Shown: positions 8,386 through 21,595, counted from the first letter of the stretch. The stretch is DNA of 64,000 bases from Methylibium sp. NZG (GCA_001263235.1 LGRD01000035.1:1-64000), one strand, 5' to 3'. Notes: generated by a model not told the origin, from the sequence alone. A program made the numbers and translations.

Positions 8386-9270
8386 ATGAACCCTTTTGCC
8401 TGGCTCCCAACGCCTTCATGGTCCGCCATTGCCAGCCCAGGCCGTGGGGCCGCGCTGCTGTGCCTGGCCCTGGCATCGGCTGCGCCGGCCTGGGCGCAGA
8501 ACGCGATCGCCGGGCGTGCGCTTTTCGAGACCACGGCCGCTGCCACGGGCAACAGCGCCCTGGCCAACTGCACCAACTGCCACGCCTCGGTGCAAGAGCG
8601 CCGCACGCAGATCGGCGGCGGCCCGTTCGCCGAGATCAGCCTGACGCTGGCCACCAACCGCCTGGGCTCCGCCATCGCCACGCAACCGTCGATGCGCCCG
8701 TTCCAGGCGCTCAGCCCGGCGCAGATCCAGGACTTGGCCGCCTACATCGCCGACACGCCCGAGACCAGCACCGACCAGCTCAACTTCACCGCCACCGCCA
8801 TCAACACCGCCGCAGCAGCGCAGTTCGTCGACCTGCGCCATGCGGTGGCCACGAGCGAGACGCTGAACGTCGTCAGCGTGGCGATCACCGGCACGAACGC
8901 ATCGCGCTTCACGCGCACGTCGGACACCTGCGACCAGCAAACGCTGCCGGCCGGCGGCAGCTGCCGCGTGACCGTCACCTACTCGGCGCCCGACACGGTG
9001 GGCACGATGGTGCCGCTCACGTTCACGCTGCGCCAGGGCGCGTCGGCCACCACCTTCACACGCACGATGTTCCTGAACGGCGCCGTGGCGGTGGCCGCGC
9101 CGGCGCCGGGCGCTGGCAGCACCAGCGAGTCTGGCGGCGGGGCCATGGGCTGGCCCTGGCTGGTGGCACTCGCGCTGGCGACTGCGGCGCTGCTGGTGTT
9201 GCGCGTGCAGTCGGAGTGGCCGGCCGTGGTGCGGCGCCGGAAGCGGCGGGCCGAGCGGCGGCGGCGCTGA
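8386..9270 (+). CDS. Exported cytochrome c with choice-of-anchor domain and C-terminal sorting-like tail
   Basis: A 294-residue protein. The signal peptide ends near AWAQ (about 38). A single-haem cytochrome c domain covers about 40-125, with the haem site CTNCH at 62-66 and a likely distal Met at 103 (PSMRPF). Residues about 130-235 resemble the choice-of-anchor/ASH immunoglobulin-like repeat (ITGTNASRFTRTSDTC, then LPAGGSCRVTVTYSA). The C terminus has SGGGAMGWP, a hydrophobic helix (about 256-273) and an Arg-rich end (RRRKRRAERRRR), the three-part layout of GlyGly/MYXO/JDVT-type CTERM sorting signals. It is predicted to be a surface- or membrane-anchored electron carrier. It stands alone and converges with nudC. 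Confidence 0.8.
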   Translation: MNPFAWLPTPSWSAIASPGRGAALLCLALASAAPAWAQNAIAGRALFETTAAATGNSALANCTNCHASVQERRTQIGGGPFAEISLTLATNRLGSAIATQPSMRPFQALSPAQIQDLAAYIADTPETSTDQLNFTATAINTAAAAQFVDLRHAVATSETLNVVSVAITGTNASRFTRTSDTCDQQTLPAGGSCRVTVTYSAPDTVGTMVPLTFTLRQGASATTFTRTMFLNGAVAVAAPAPGAGSTSESGGGAMGWPWLVALALATAALLVLRVQSEWPAVVRRRKRRAERRRR

Positions 9271-9383
9271 ACGGGCGCTGCAAATTCGAGCTTTCGCCTT
9301 TCGCCTTTCGCCCTTTGCTGAGCTTCAGACCCACCTGCGATTGCCGAAGCGAAGGCCTGGAGCCGCTCAACGCGGCCTGAAGC

Positions 9384-10247
9384 TCAAAGCCCGCCCCCGC
9401 CGTCACGCAAGCGCGCAACGGTGTCGCGGATCAAGTGGCCGGCAATGCTGAAGCGCGGCGGAATGCCTGGCAACGCATCGATCGGGAACCAGGCAGCGGC
9501 CTCGATTTCGCTCTCTTGCCGCACGATCTTGCCGCCCGCCCATTCGGCGCTGAAGGCCACCATCAGGCTGTGCGGAAACGGCCAGCTCTGGCTGCCGTAG
9601 TAGCGCAGGTTCTTCACCTGCACGCCCACCTCCTCGGCCACCTCGCGCTGCACGCAGTCTTCGAGCGACTCGCCGGGCTCGACGAAACCGGCCAGCGCGC
9701 TGTACATGCCGGGCGCGAAGTGCGGCGCGCGGGCGAGCAGCAGCTCTGCGGCGACGGGAAGTGCGCCACCGCGCTCGCCCCCGTTCTGACGCCACACCAA
9801 CGCCATCATGGCCGGGCTCAGGCGCGGGTACGCCAGATGCCCGCACGCCGGGCACTTGCGCGACCGCTCGGTGGCCTGCAGCTCGGTCGGCGTGCCGCAC
9901 ACGCCGCAAAAGCGGTGCGCACGATCCCACTCCAGCACCTGCGCAGCGCGGCCGGCGAGCGACATCAGCGGCTCGCTGAACTGCATCATCGCCGCGCGCA
10001 GCGGCACGCCGCGCCGGCCCCCGGGCACGCTGGCCACGCTGATGGCCCAGCAATCCACATCGTCGAGCCGGCCGAGGAAGTGGCGCGTGCCGGCCAGCGG
10101 CTCCCAGGCAGACCAGGGTTCGGGCACCAATGCCGAATCGCCCGCCTCGGGCAACAGCAGCTTGCCGTCGACGAAGGCAAAGCACCACGCGAGCGCGGCA
10201 CCGTGCGGGTGCGGCTGGGCAAACTCGACGGAGGGAACGAACATCAT
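9384..10247 (-). CDS. nudC: NAD(+)/NADH pyrophosphatase, also RNA deNADding enzyme (Nudix)
   Basis: A 287-residue Nudix hydrolase. A zinc ribbon is visible in the middle, with CGVCG and CPACGH about 18 residues apart. The Nudix box is GFVEPGESLEDCVQREVAEE followed by VG. Shortly after comes SQSWPFPHS, close to the SQPWPFPxS signature that separates NudC from other Nudix enzymes. NudC hydrolyses NADH to NMNH and AMP and removes NAD caps from RNA in the cytoplasm. Two consecutive ATGs (10247 and 10244) make the start uncertain by one codon. It is divergent from the Crp/Fnr-type regulator, 155 bp apart. Confidence 0.95.
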   Translation of the reverse strand: MMFVPSVEFAQPHPHGAALAWCFAFVDGKLLLPEAGDSALVPEPWSAWEPLAGTRHFLGRLDDVDCWAISVASVPGGRRGVPLRAAMMQFSEPLMSLAGRAAQVLEWDRAHRFCGVCGTPTELQATERSRKCPACGHLAYPRLSPAMMALVWRQNGGERGGALPVAAELLLARAPHFAPGMYSALAGFVEPGESLEDCVQREVAEEVGVQVKNLRYYGSQSWPFPHSLMVAFSAEWAGGKIVRQESEIEAAAWFPIDALPGIPPRFSIAGHLIRDTVARLRDGGGGL

Positions 10248-10402
10248 GGGCTGCGCGATGCCGGCGGCACGATCGAATGCGGACCTTGAATGTAGCGCCC
10301 GGCACCGGGCGCCTGCACGCTACGATCCTGCCGCGGTGCTCCGTTGCAGCGCCTCTTGACATCGGCGGCAACCGCACGCGCACCCGACCGGCAGAAGAAC
10401 AC

Positions 10403-11062
10403 ATGGCCACCACCGATCCGCTCGACCCCTTCGACCCCAGCGCCACGCCCTCCCCCGCGCTGCGCGCCCTCGCCGAGCGCGGCGACATCCGCCGCTACCG
10501 CAAGGGGACGCTGCTGATCCAGGAGGGCGACCGCGGCGACAACCTCTTCATCATCCTCAAGGGTCAGGTGCGCGCCTACGGCAGCAGCATCGAAGAAGAC
10601 CGCGAAGTCACCTTCGGCTACTACGGCGCCGGCGAGTACATGGGCGAGATCAGCCTGGACGGCGGCCCCCGCTCGGCCAGCGTGATGGTGATGGAGCCCA
10701 CCACCTGCTCGGTGGTGACGCGCGCCATGATCGAACAGCACATCGCCCAGCATCCGCAGTTCGCCTTCGAGCTGCTCGGCAAGGTGATCTGGCGCGCCCG
10801 CATGCTCACCGCGCGCGCGAAGGACCTGTCACTCAACAGCGTCTACGGCCGCCTCGTCAAGCTGCTGAACGAACTCGCCGTGCCGCAGCCCGATGGCACC
10901 CGCGTCGTTGCCGAGCACAGCACCCATCAAGAGCTTGCCGACCGGCTCGGCTGCTCGCGGGCGATGGTGACGCGGCTGATGAAGGACCTGAGCACGAACG
11001 GCTGCGTGGCGCAGGAGCAGCGTCATCTGCGCCTGCTTCGGGAGCTGCCGCCGAAGTGGTAG
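10403..11062 (+). CDS. Crp/Fnr-family transcriptional regulator
   Basis: A 219-residue regulator. The cyclic-nucleotide-binding fold lies at about 20-140 (KGTLLIQEGDRGDNLFIILKG, GEYMGEISLDGGPRSASVM) and a winged HTH at about 150-215 (STHQELADRLGCSRAMVTRLMKDL). The phosphate-binding cassette stretch GEISLDGGPRSAS is near the cAMP-binding consensus GExxL...RSA, so cyclic-nucleotide binding is plausible. There is no N-terminal Cys cluster, so it is not an FNR-type iron-sulfur sensor. It lies directly beyond the 3' end of the patatin/DyP/P450/cyclase operon, facing it. Whether it reads a nucleotide made by that cyclase-like protein is only speculation. The start was chosen at the ATG that follows GCAGAAGAACAC, giving normal family length. 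Confidence 0.9.
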   Translation: MATTDPLDPFDPSATPSPALRALAERGDIRRYRKGTLLIQEGDRGDNLFIILKGQVRAYGSSIEEDREVTFGYYGAGEYMGEISLDGGPRSASVMVMEPTTCSVVTRAMIEQHIAQHPQFAFELLGKVIWRARMLTARAKDLSLNSVYGRLVKLLNELAVPQPDGTRVVAEHSTHQELADRLGCSRAMVTRLMKDLSTNGCVAQEQRHLRLLRELPPKW

Positions 11063-11099
11063 AGGGCGCCGCCCCATTTGAGCCGTTGCGACGCTGCGG

Positions 11100-13097
11100 C
11101 TACACCGGCGGTCGCAAGCGAAGCTCCGGCTCCAGTACCGGCTCGTAAGGGCCGAAGTCGCCGCTGGACAGCGCCGCTTCGAGTGCCTCGACGGCCTGCA
11201 CGGCCCGACTGAGCGCCTGCGCCTGCTGTGGCGACAAGGCCGCGCCGGCCGGGTCGTCGCGGTTGCCTGCAACCTGGAGCGCGCGGCTCGGCGCCGCAGG
11301 ATTGCCTGTGGCCCGGGCCAGCACATCGCCCAAGGGCACGGTGCTGCCGTGCGACTTCACGGCCCTGGAGAAGCCGCTCAAGTGCCGACGCAAGGCGCGC
11401 AGCTCGATCATCGAACGAACGTACAGGTGCTCGCGCCAGGCCGTCTTGACGCCTGAAGCGTCGGGCTCGTACCGCTCCACCAGCACCTTGCCTGCCTCCG
11501 TTCCGTAGCGGTGAGCCATGCTCAGGATGCGCTTTCCCGGCATGTCGAGGTTGAGCTGACCTTCGCCTGGTTTCAACGCAAGCCGAATGATGCGGTTGCG
11601 CACGTGCGGCAAGCGGCCGGTGACGCGGTCGTTCCAGTCGAGCGTGGTCAATAGCATGCCACCCAGCAGGCCGACGAGGCGGCGCAGCAGCGGGCGCTCG
11701 GGTTCGTCGGTGTCTTCGGCGCCCGGCACGAAGCGCTGCCAGTTGTCGCTGCGGCCCTGCAGGTTGGTCTCGGGCAGCCACACGTCTTGATTGACGTGCG
11801 CTTTCAAACGCCGGTCGAGCAAGAACCCGAAGGTCGGCCAGCGCGGGTGGGCGCTGTCGAACAGGTGAATCGGAAAGTTGGTGCACAGCCCACCGTCGGA
11901 GAGCAGGCAGCGCCGCAGCACACGCTGCTCGCTCAGCTCCTCATAGTCCACCGCGTAAACCGGCACGCAGCTGAACAGCAGCGGAAAACAAAGGCTCAGC
12001 CGCGCCGCCACGACGATTGGCATGCCGCCGCTGGGCAGCTCGCGCAGGCGCGCCTTCAATGCCTGCTGCTCGGGGGTGCCTGCATGCGGCTTGGGGTCGC
12101 TCGCAGAGCGCGGCCGGTACGGGCTCGACGCTTTCTCCAGCGCCTGCATCACGGTGGGCTGGAAGAAGCCCGTCCACGACTCAGGGTCGTAGTAGAGCCG
12201 CGTGTTGCCGTCGTTGAGCGGCAGGCGCACCGGGCGGCCCAGCGTGACGTTGCTGGTGAACATCTGGAGGTTGATGCCGGGATCGGGCGGCTGTAGGCCC
12301 TCGGCCAACGGCGCGGGGCCGCGCTGGCCGAACCGCGTCGCGGACCACAGGTCGGCGAATGTCAGCGGCGGGTCCTCACGCTCACGCCCTGCCGAGCGCT
12401 GGATGCCCTTGTGCAGCCACTCCATCAGCCCCTCTTCACCGTGCCCCTGACCGAGGCCGGTGCACAGGCCGTAACCGTTGGCGGCGAGCCGGTGCAGGTC
12501 GGACCACAGCGTCGCAACACACAGGCCGAGCGCAAACACGAGGGCCCCCAGGAGCCCGAACACCGCCAATGGCAACAAGGACCACCCGGCCCCGAGCGCC
12601 CACCACACCGACGCGCACCAAACCAGGAGGAGCACGATCGACGCCGGCAACCCACCGTAGTCGAAGAGCAGCGTGCGGGTCAGCGTCGGGCGGTGCGGCT
12701 CGGTGGCGTCTTCGCCGGGCTCGCTCCAGTGCACTGCAGCGAGGAACAACTTGAAGAGCCTGCGCACCTTCGGGGACGGCTGGAACAGGCGAAGCATTTT
12801 CGGCCGGCCACAGGCGTCTTCTTCGGCCAGCTTCAGCGGCATCAGGCGCAGCGGCTCGAACGGCTGCTCCACGCCCTGACAGCGGCCGAACTCGGCGGCG
12901 GCGGCCATCGCCGCCGCCATGGCACCGACCGAATTGCCGCCGATGTTCTTGAAACGGTAGTGCCGCGCCAGCTTCAACAGCGCCCACGGGTAGACCACGC
13001 CGCTGGCGACACCGCCGTGCAGCACGACATCGCAGAAGCGGTCGGCGGGCGGCACCTCGGTCAGGCGGTCGGGCGTGTGGCGGTACGGCTCCGTCAC
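11100..13097 (-). CDS. Patatin-like phospholipase with two transmembrane segments
   Basis: A 665-residue predicted lipid acyl hydrolase. The oxyanion stretch HGGVASGVVYPWAL starts at residue 27, the nucleophile elbow GNSVG puts Ser at 56, and the partner DGG (SDGGLCTNFPIHLFD) puts Asp at 401, so the Ser-Asp dyad is intact. Between them sit a charged region and two hydrophobic helices (about 149-168 and 172-197), which should anchor the enzyme at a membrane. The chosen start is GTG at 13097, whose bases GTGA overlap the stop of the DyP gene by four, the standard coupling. The longer open frame reaching 13718 is read-through over the DyP gene. It is the last gene of the four-gene cyclase/P450/DyP/patatin operon and may release or consume the fatty acyl chains oxidised by its partners (inference). 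Confidence 0.88.
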   Translation of the reverse strand: MTEPYRHTPDRLTEVPPADRFCDVVLHGGVASGVVYPWALLKLARHYRFKNIGGNSVGAMAAAMAAAAEFGRCQGVEQPFEPLRLMPLKLAEEDACGRPKMLRLFQPSPKVRRLFKLFLAAVHWSEPGEDATEPHRPTLTRTLLFDYGGLPASIVLLLVWCASVWWALGAGWSLLPLAVFGLLGALVFALGLCVATLWSDLHRLAANGYGLCTGLGQGHGEEGLMEWLHKGIQRSAGREREDPPLTFADLWSATRFGQRGPAPLAEGLQPPDPGINLQMFTSNVTLGRPVRLPLNDGNTRLYYDPESWTGFFQPTVMQALEKASSPYRPRSASDPKPHAGTPEQQALKARLRELPSGGMPIVVAARLSLCFPLLFSCVPVYAVDYEELSEQRVLRRCLLSDGGLCTNFPIHLFDSAHPRWPTFGFLLDRRLKAHVNQDVWLPETNLQGRSDNWQRFVPGAEDTDEPERPLLRRLVGLLGGMLLTTLDWNDRVTGRLPHVRNRIIRLALKPGEGQLNLDMPGKRILSMAHRYGTEAGKVLVERYEPDASGVKTAWREHLYVRSMIELRALRRHLSGFSRAVKSHGSTVPLGDVLARATGNPAAPSRALQVAGNRDDPAGAALSPQQAQALSRAVQAVEALEAALSSGDFGPYEPVLEPELRLRPPV

Positions 13098-14473
13098 AGC
13101 CACGGCCCTGCGTCGTCGGTAGGCTCGAAGTCCTGCTTCAAAAGTGCAGCCAGGCCCACGCGGCCGGGGTACCAGGCGTACATCGTGCCCAGCGTCCTGG
13201 TCCAGGCGCGCATGCCGCGCAGCGGCTGGGTGGGCCGGCCCTTCACCGGCGCGAGCAAGGTTGCCAGCGGGTCGGCATGCGGGCCGATCAAGGGGTCGGG
13301 CGCGTCGTCTCGCGGGTCGAAGCCCAGGGGTGGGCGCGCCGCCCATTGACCCAGCAGATGCTCGAACTGGTCTTCGATGCTGGCACAGAAGAAGTGGCCG
13401 ATCAGGCCGCGCGGGGTGCCGTCCTTGGGCGCAGCGCCCCAGGCCGCTGGACCGAACGGCATGCTGCGCCGCTGCAACGGCCGCTCGATCACATGGCCGT
13501 GCCGGTCCGGCGCGGCGCGCATGCGGCGCACGTGCGAGCCGAACGGGCAGCCTTCGCCGGCAAGGTCTTGACTCAAATCGAGTTGCAACGACGCGCCTGT
13601 CGGCTGCCACTCGCCGGGGAGCAACTGGCGTCCATCGGGCCAGCGGCCGCACAGCTTGGCCTTGACGAAGTCGGGCGACACTGTCACCCCGAGCGCTGCG
13701 CTGATTTGAGCGGCCCAAGCGTTGATCGCCTGTTCAAATGCGGCGACGTTTTGCGCCATGGGCCGCAAGATGCCGAAGCTGCTGCCGCCGAAGAAGGCCC
13801 GCACCTTGGGCGGGGCGCGGTTCAGCACGAACGGGTTGAAGCCCGCGTCGTTGATCTCGCCCAGCAGCAGCGCGCCCGCCTGGTGCTCGCGGCGATCGGG
13901 TGCATCAGGCGCCGGCTTCTCGTGGTCGATCACGACCTCGCTGATGCCGTCCCGGTAGCCGAAGTGCACCCACTCGCCCTTCTGATACGACGGTGCACCG
14001 AGCCGCTCGCCCAACCGCGGTGGCGGCAAGGCGACCTGGAAAACGCATTCCCACAAGTCAGTCAGCCGTTTCGCCGCAGCCTCGACGTCAAGCCGCGGGC
14101 CGTGCCAGGTCACCAGCACATGAGCGCGATCCTGCGCGAACTCGGGCGCCCAGTTCGCGGCGGCACTGGCGCCACTGTCGCCCAGCTGCGGGCTGCTGCG
14201 CCGAGGGGCGCCCGCGCTGAACGCCGGCGCGAGGCGCTGGAAGATGCGCAGATACGCCTCGGGCAGGCCCAGCTCCTCCAGCCCCGCGAAGCTGAAGCCG
14301 ATGCTGCAGCAGGGCCAGCCTGCTTTCTGAGGGGCGAACAGCGGCGTAATCGCTTGGTGCAAACGGCTGGCCGCAGCGCTGCCTTGGCCCGGTGGGACCG
14401 GCAGCACCAGGTGCGCCGCCGCCGGCCCGTGCGGGTTGCGCAGCACGAGCTGCTGAACGTCCTGGACGTTCAT
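13094..14473 (-). CDS. DyP-type haem peroxidase
   Basis: A 459-residue protein of the dye-decolourising peroxidase superfamily. The distal GXXDG motif appears as GYRDG (Asp 175), the proximal haem ligand is His 314 in GSHVRRMRA, and an Arg pair at 335-336 (QRRSMPFG) matches the distal Arg position. GLIGHFFCASIEDQFEHL near 356 is the usual C-terminal signature. There is no signal peptide, so it is cytoplasmic, like the P450-associated subgroup rather than the Tat-exported EfeB type. DyP enzymes use hydrogen peroxide or organic hydroperoxides. ATG at 14473 overlaps the P450 stop (ATGA), and its own stop overlaps the patatin GTG, so the three should be made in fixed proportion. Confidence 0.9.
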   Translation of the reverse strand: MNVQDVQQLVLRNPHGPAAAHLVLPVPPGQGSAAASRLHQAITPLFAPQKAGWPCCSIGFSFAGLEELGLPEAYLRIFQRLAPAFSAGAPRRSSPQLGDSGASAAANWAPEFAQDRAHVLVTWHGPRLDVEAAAKRLTDLWECVFQVALPPPRLGERLGAPSYQKGEWVHFGYRDGISEVVIDHEKPAPDAPDRREHQAGALLLGEINDAGFNPFVLNRAPPKVRAFFGGSSFGILRPMAQNVAAFEQAINAWAAQISAALGVTVSPDFVKAKLCGRWPDGRQLLPGEWQPTGASLQLDLSQDLAGEGCPFGSHVRRMRAAPDRHGHVIERPLQRRSMPFGPAAWGAAPKDGTPRGLIGHFFCASIEDQFEHLLGQWAARPPLGFDPRDDAPDPLIGPHADPLATLLAPVKGRPTQPLRGMRAWTRTLGTMYAWYPGRVGLAALLKQDFEPTDDAGPWL

Positions 14474-16334
14474 GGCGTGCTGCCACCGCGGCGCTGCGGC
14501 GCCTCCATGCGGGGGTGCGCGCTGTACAGGTAGCCGGCCAGCGGCGCGAGGTTGTAGCGGCGCAACGTCTCGACGAACGCCTGCGGGTGCTCGGCCACCG
14601 GCCTTGGCGGCGCGCCTTCGAGGTACTCGAAGAGTTGGTCGAACAAGTCGCCCGCCTGCAGTGCAAAGTGCTGCAGGTACGACTCGAACGGCCCGTCGTA
14701 GATCGTGCGCAGCACGAGGCGCGTGTCGTCATCGCTGAACTCGAACCACGCGAAGTGAACATGGCCCCAGCCGTTCAACGCATGCTCGATGCGTGGCACG
14801 CCCGCTGCGATGAGGCGGCGCAGGCGCTGCGCGTTGTCGCTGATCGGCGTCTTGATGCGCATCGAGACGATCAGGTTCTGCTGCACACGTACGCGCTCGC
14901 GCTCGTAGCGCAGCGGGTAGCGCGTGCAGGCAAAACCCCACAGGCGCTCGATCTTCAGCACCCGGCCGGTGAGCGGGTCGAGCGCGGGCTGCACGCCCTT
15001 GAGCTGGAGCGTGTGGCGGACCAGCGCAGCGACGAGGTGCTTGGACAGGTTGCGGCCCAGGCATGCGTGCATCGCCTGCTTGGCCGAGCCGGCCGCGACG
15101 CCGCCCCACACGCGCGTGCCAGCGTCCGCTTGATGAGCGTTCGGACAGAAAAGGTGGCCTTCCAGCAGCAGCAGGCAATCGGTGTCTGCTGGGATGTGGA
15201 AGAGATCCAGCCAGACGCTCTTCACCGTGCGCCGCGGCAACACAGGCACCGGCGGCAGCTGAGCCAGCCGGTGTTCGATCGCCTTCTCCAGATCGGCATC
15301 GTTGAACCCGCGCGCCGCCTCCAATTCGTCGGCCGGGCCATGGAGCCACTCGCGCACCAGCAGGCACACCGCCGACTGGATGTTGCCCAGCGTGCCGGCG
15401 ACCACGGTGGCGGCGATGGCGGCCCGATCGCGGCCGCTGAGCGGGCTCGTCATCTTGGGCAGGCGCTTGAGCACCGGCCCGGGTGGGTCTGTGAGCCCCA
15501 GTTCGCTCCAGGGCAGCACGCCCGTGGGCCAGTCGCGACCCGGCTTCCATCCATGAAGGCGCTTCGAGCGCGACAGGTTGTCGTACTCATCGACCAGCTG
15601 CGACGTGCGTGCAATCAGGCGACCGAGCGTCTGCTGGGCCGCGGCCAAGGTGCCCGGCTCGGTGACGAAGTGCTGCCCGACGGCGAGGTATTGCAGTGCG
15701 CGGTAGGTCGTCCGGCTGGCCTCTTCGAGCAGCGGGTGGTCCTGGAAGCCGTAGCCGAAGAGCGTGCCCATGTAGCGCAGTGCGGCCTGCTCGGCGAACT
15801 CGGCGAGGTCGAAGTCGGAGCGCGCCAGGCCGGTCAGCGCAGCTTGCTCGACCGAGACGCGGGCGAGGCGGTGAAGGTCGTGCTCGGTGTATTGCTTGAA
15901 GGCCGCGCCCACGAGTTGCGCCTGCTCGGCATGCCAGTCGACGCCGCCCGCACCGGCCTTCGGCGGATCCATTGCTAGCAAGAACGCCGCGCCGCCGAGC
16001 GCCGCGTAGGGAATGTTGCTGAAGTTGTCGTGGTCGGTCAGGGCCCGACGGATGTGTTCGGGATTGCTCAACAGGAACACGTCGCGAACGCCCTGGGGCG
16101 CCGGCTGGTTCAACGGTGGCGCCGGGTCGTTCTGCAACGGCGAACGGCTCTTGATCGCCGTGGGCGTGCCGCCGAGGCTGCGGATGTACTCCTGCCGGTC
16201 GCTCGGGCGAACCGCATCGCCTTCGCCCGCTCGCTCACCATCGTCGCACCACCAATCGAACAGCTGGCGCATGTCGGCTTCGGTGGCCGGGAACCCCGCT
16301 GCGGGTGCCGCAAAGGGCGGACGTTTGAATCGAC

Positions 16335-16338
<4 letters not shown>
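14470..16338 (-). CDS. Divergent cytochrome P450 fused to a C-terminal alpha/beta domain
   Basis: A 622-residue protein. Residues about 80-450 look like a P450: VFLLSNPEHIRRALTDHDNFSN, then MDPP (123-126) followed by WHAEQAQLVGAAF, and the haem-thiolate loop MHACLGRNLSKHLV with Cys 426. The I-helix reads VAGTLGNIQSAV (Asn 319) and lacks the acid/Thr pair used for oxygen activation, and I find no ExxR in the K-helix (AIEHRLAQLPP instead). Both point to a hydroperoxide- or peroxide-using P450 rather than a monooxygenase (inference). Residues about 490-622 form an extra domain (GHVHFAWFEF, TIYDGPFESYLQHF) like a ferredoxin-fold dimeric barrel. ATG 16338 overlaps the upstream stop (ATGA), which fixes the start. 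Confidence 0.8.
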
Positions 16339-20054
<3,716 letters not shown>

Positions 20055-20191
20055 CACAGCTCCCTGAATTCCGTCGGTACTTTTGCGTTTCTTGCAGCAT
20101 AGCGCGACACCGCGCAGGCCGGATCGCACCCGGCGCGCCCGGCCTGGCTCGGTGCCGAGCGCGACGGCCCTCGAAACGGAGAACATCGAAT

Positions 20192-20881
20192 TCACCAGAA
20201 CGCCGCATCGGCCGGCGCGCACGGCGCAGCGCCGCCGCGCACCCGGAAGGGCGAGGCCGTGGGCGCACAGCCCCTCAACGCCGACACCAGCGGCGGCAGC
20301 ATCGACACCTGCCGGATCAGCTCGCGGATGCTGATGGCGCCGGTCTTGGCGCGCAGGCTGCCGATCTGGGTGCGCACGGTGTGCATCGTGACGCCCTGGC
20401 TGGCGGCGATCTGGCTCGGGTCGCGGCCAGCGCACAGGGCGGCCAGCACGCGGGTCTCGGCGTGCGTCAGCGCGTGGTTGCGGGCAAACCATTGCACGGC
20501 GAGTTCGCCGCACATCGCGCGCTTGCCCAGCACCACCAGCATCGCAGCACCCTGCCCCTCGCCGGCAGCGCCGAGCGGCACCACGGCCAGGCTGACGGCG
20601 TGGTCGCCCTCGCCCACCGTCAGCAGGCGGCGCAGGCCGCGCTGCGCGGCCGCCTTCAGTGCGTCGAGCAGCGGCGTGGCGTCGGGCAGGCGCTGCGCGA
20701 CCAGCTCGTTGCCGCGCAGCTGCAGCGGGTGCTGCGAGTCCATCTCGTGGCGCGCCACATGGTTGGCGTGCAGCACCTGCAGCCGGTCGTTCAGCAGCAG
20801 CATGCCGTAGTCGATCTCGTCGAGCATCCGGCCGAACCACTGCTGTGGCTCGGCGGGCGGGGGGTGGCGTGTGTCGAACAT
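20192..20881 (-). CDS. PAS-containing LuxR-family regulator
   Basis: A 229-residue transcription factor. The first half has a PAS-like sensor (RMLDEIDYGMLLLNDRLQVLHANHVARHEM, about 18-46 onward). The second half has a LuxR/GerE helix-turn-helix at about 139-182 (LTHAETRVLAALCAGRDPSQIA, then TMHTVRTQIGSLRAKTG). A longer reading frame extends to 21289, but ATG 20881 is the first start that matches the PAS lead-in. It lies 137 bp upstream of the cyclase/P450 operon on the same strand, so it may regulate or be the first gene of that operon. The C-terminal tail after the HTH is unusually Ala/Cys-rich. Confidence 0.85.
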   Translation of the reverse strand: MFDTRHPPPAEPQQWFGRMLDEIDYGMLLLNDRLQVLHANHVARHEMDSQHPLQLRGNELVAQRLPDATPLLDALKAAAQRGLRRLLTVGEGDHAVSLAVVPLGAAGEGQGAAMLVVLGKRAMCGELAVQWFARNHALTHAETRVLAALCAGRDPSQIAASQGVTMHTVRTQIGSLRAKTGAISIRELIRQVSMLPPLVSALRGCAPTASPFRVRGGAAPCAPADAAFW

Positions 20882-21254
20882 CGTGGGTCTCCTGCTCCCC
20901 CGTGGCTGTTGGCGGCTGTCGGCAGCTCTTGGCGGTGGAGAAATCCTAGGCAGCCCGGCCCGGTTCGTCTGGGCACTCTTGCAACGCGGCTTGGCAACTA
21001 TTTGCCATGCCGCCTTGTCCGCAAGCAACACGGTGCGCAAGGTGACCCGCGGGCACCCCTCGATTGCGGGGGCAACGAACTCACGAACCAACTGCCTCGA
21101 AGGGTTGCCCCCGTCTGTCCGGTGGATGCGTTCTGCAAGCGCATCCGCAGAATGAAGAGGCGCGGGAACGGGTCGACACGCGCCCAAACCGGTGGATGCC
21201 GGCAGGCTTGGCCGGCGCCCCCGGCAAGATCCAGAACACAACAGGAGGACTCTC

Positions 21255-21521
21255 ATGAACCGGACATCTGGACCGCCACGCCTGACCATGGCCCCAACCT
21301 CTCACGCTCGGGCCTCTCGGGCCTCTCGGGCATCAGGCATCGCCGCACTGCTCTGGGCTGCATTGCTGGCCGCGGGCTGCGGCGGCGCGGACGAGAACGC
21401 CGAGCTCGAAGGCGCGAGCGCGTTGGCTGCGCCCGGGGCGGCATCGGCGCCTGCCGAGCCCGATCCCAAACCCGCTTGCGACCGGTCGCCGACGGCCCAG
21501 CGCGGCTGCGTGGTTCCCTGA
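21255..21521 (+). CDS. Small predicted lipoprotein
   Basis: An 88-residue protein with an Arg/Ser-rich N terminus, a hydrophobic stretch (IAALLWAALLAAGC) and a lipobox-like LAAGC, so it should be lipidated at that Cys and anchored to the outer membrane or inner membrane. The mature part is short, Ala/Pro-rich and has two further Cys (PACDRS and RGCVVP) that could form a disulfide. A strong AGGAGG at 21243-21248 precedes the ATG. It is divergent from the LuxR regulator and convergent with telA. No known family is recognised. Confidence 0.7.
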   Translation: MNRTSGPPRLTMAPTSHARASRASRASGIAALLWAALLAAGCGGADENAELEGASALAAPGAASAPAEPDPKPACDRSPTAQRGCVVP

Positions 21522-21595
21522 GCCTGCCGCGCTGCGGCGCCCTCCCGGCGCCGCGTCAGCCGCGGCAATCCGGCGGCCGAACGACAGGCTGATCT

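Noticed and set aside
9293-9315. Triple TTTCGCC direct repeat after the cytochrome c gene
   Set aside because: Too short to call a feature; may be a simple slippage repeat.
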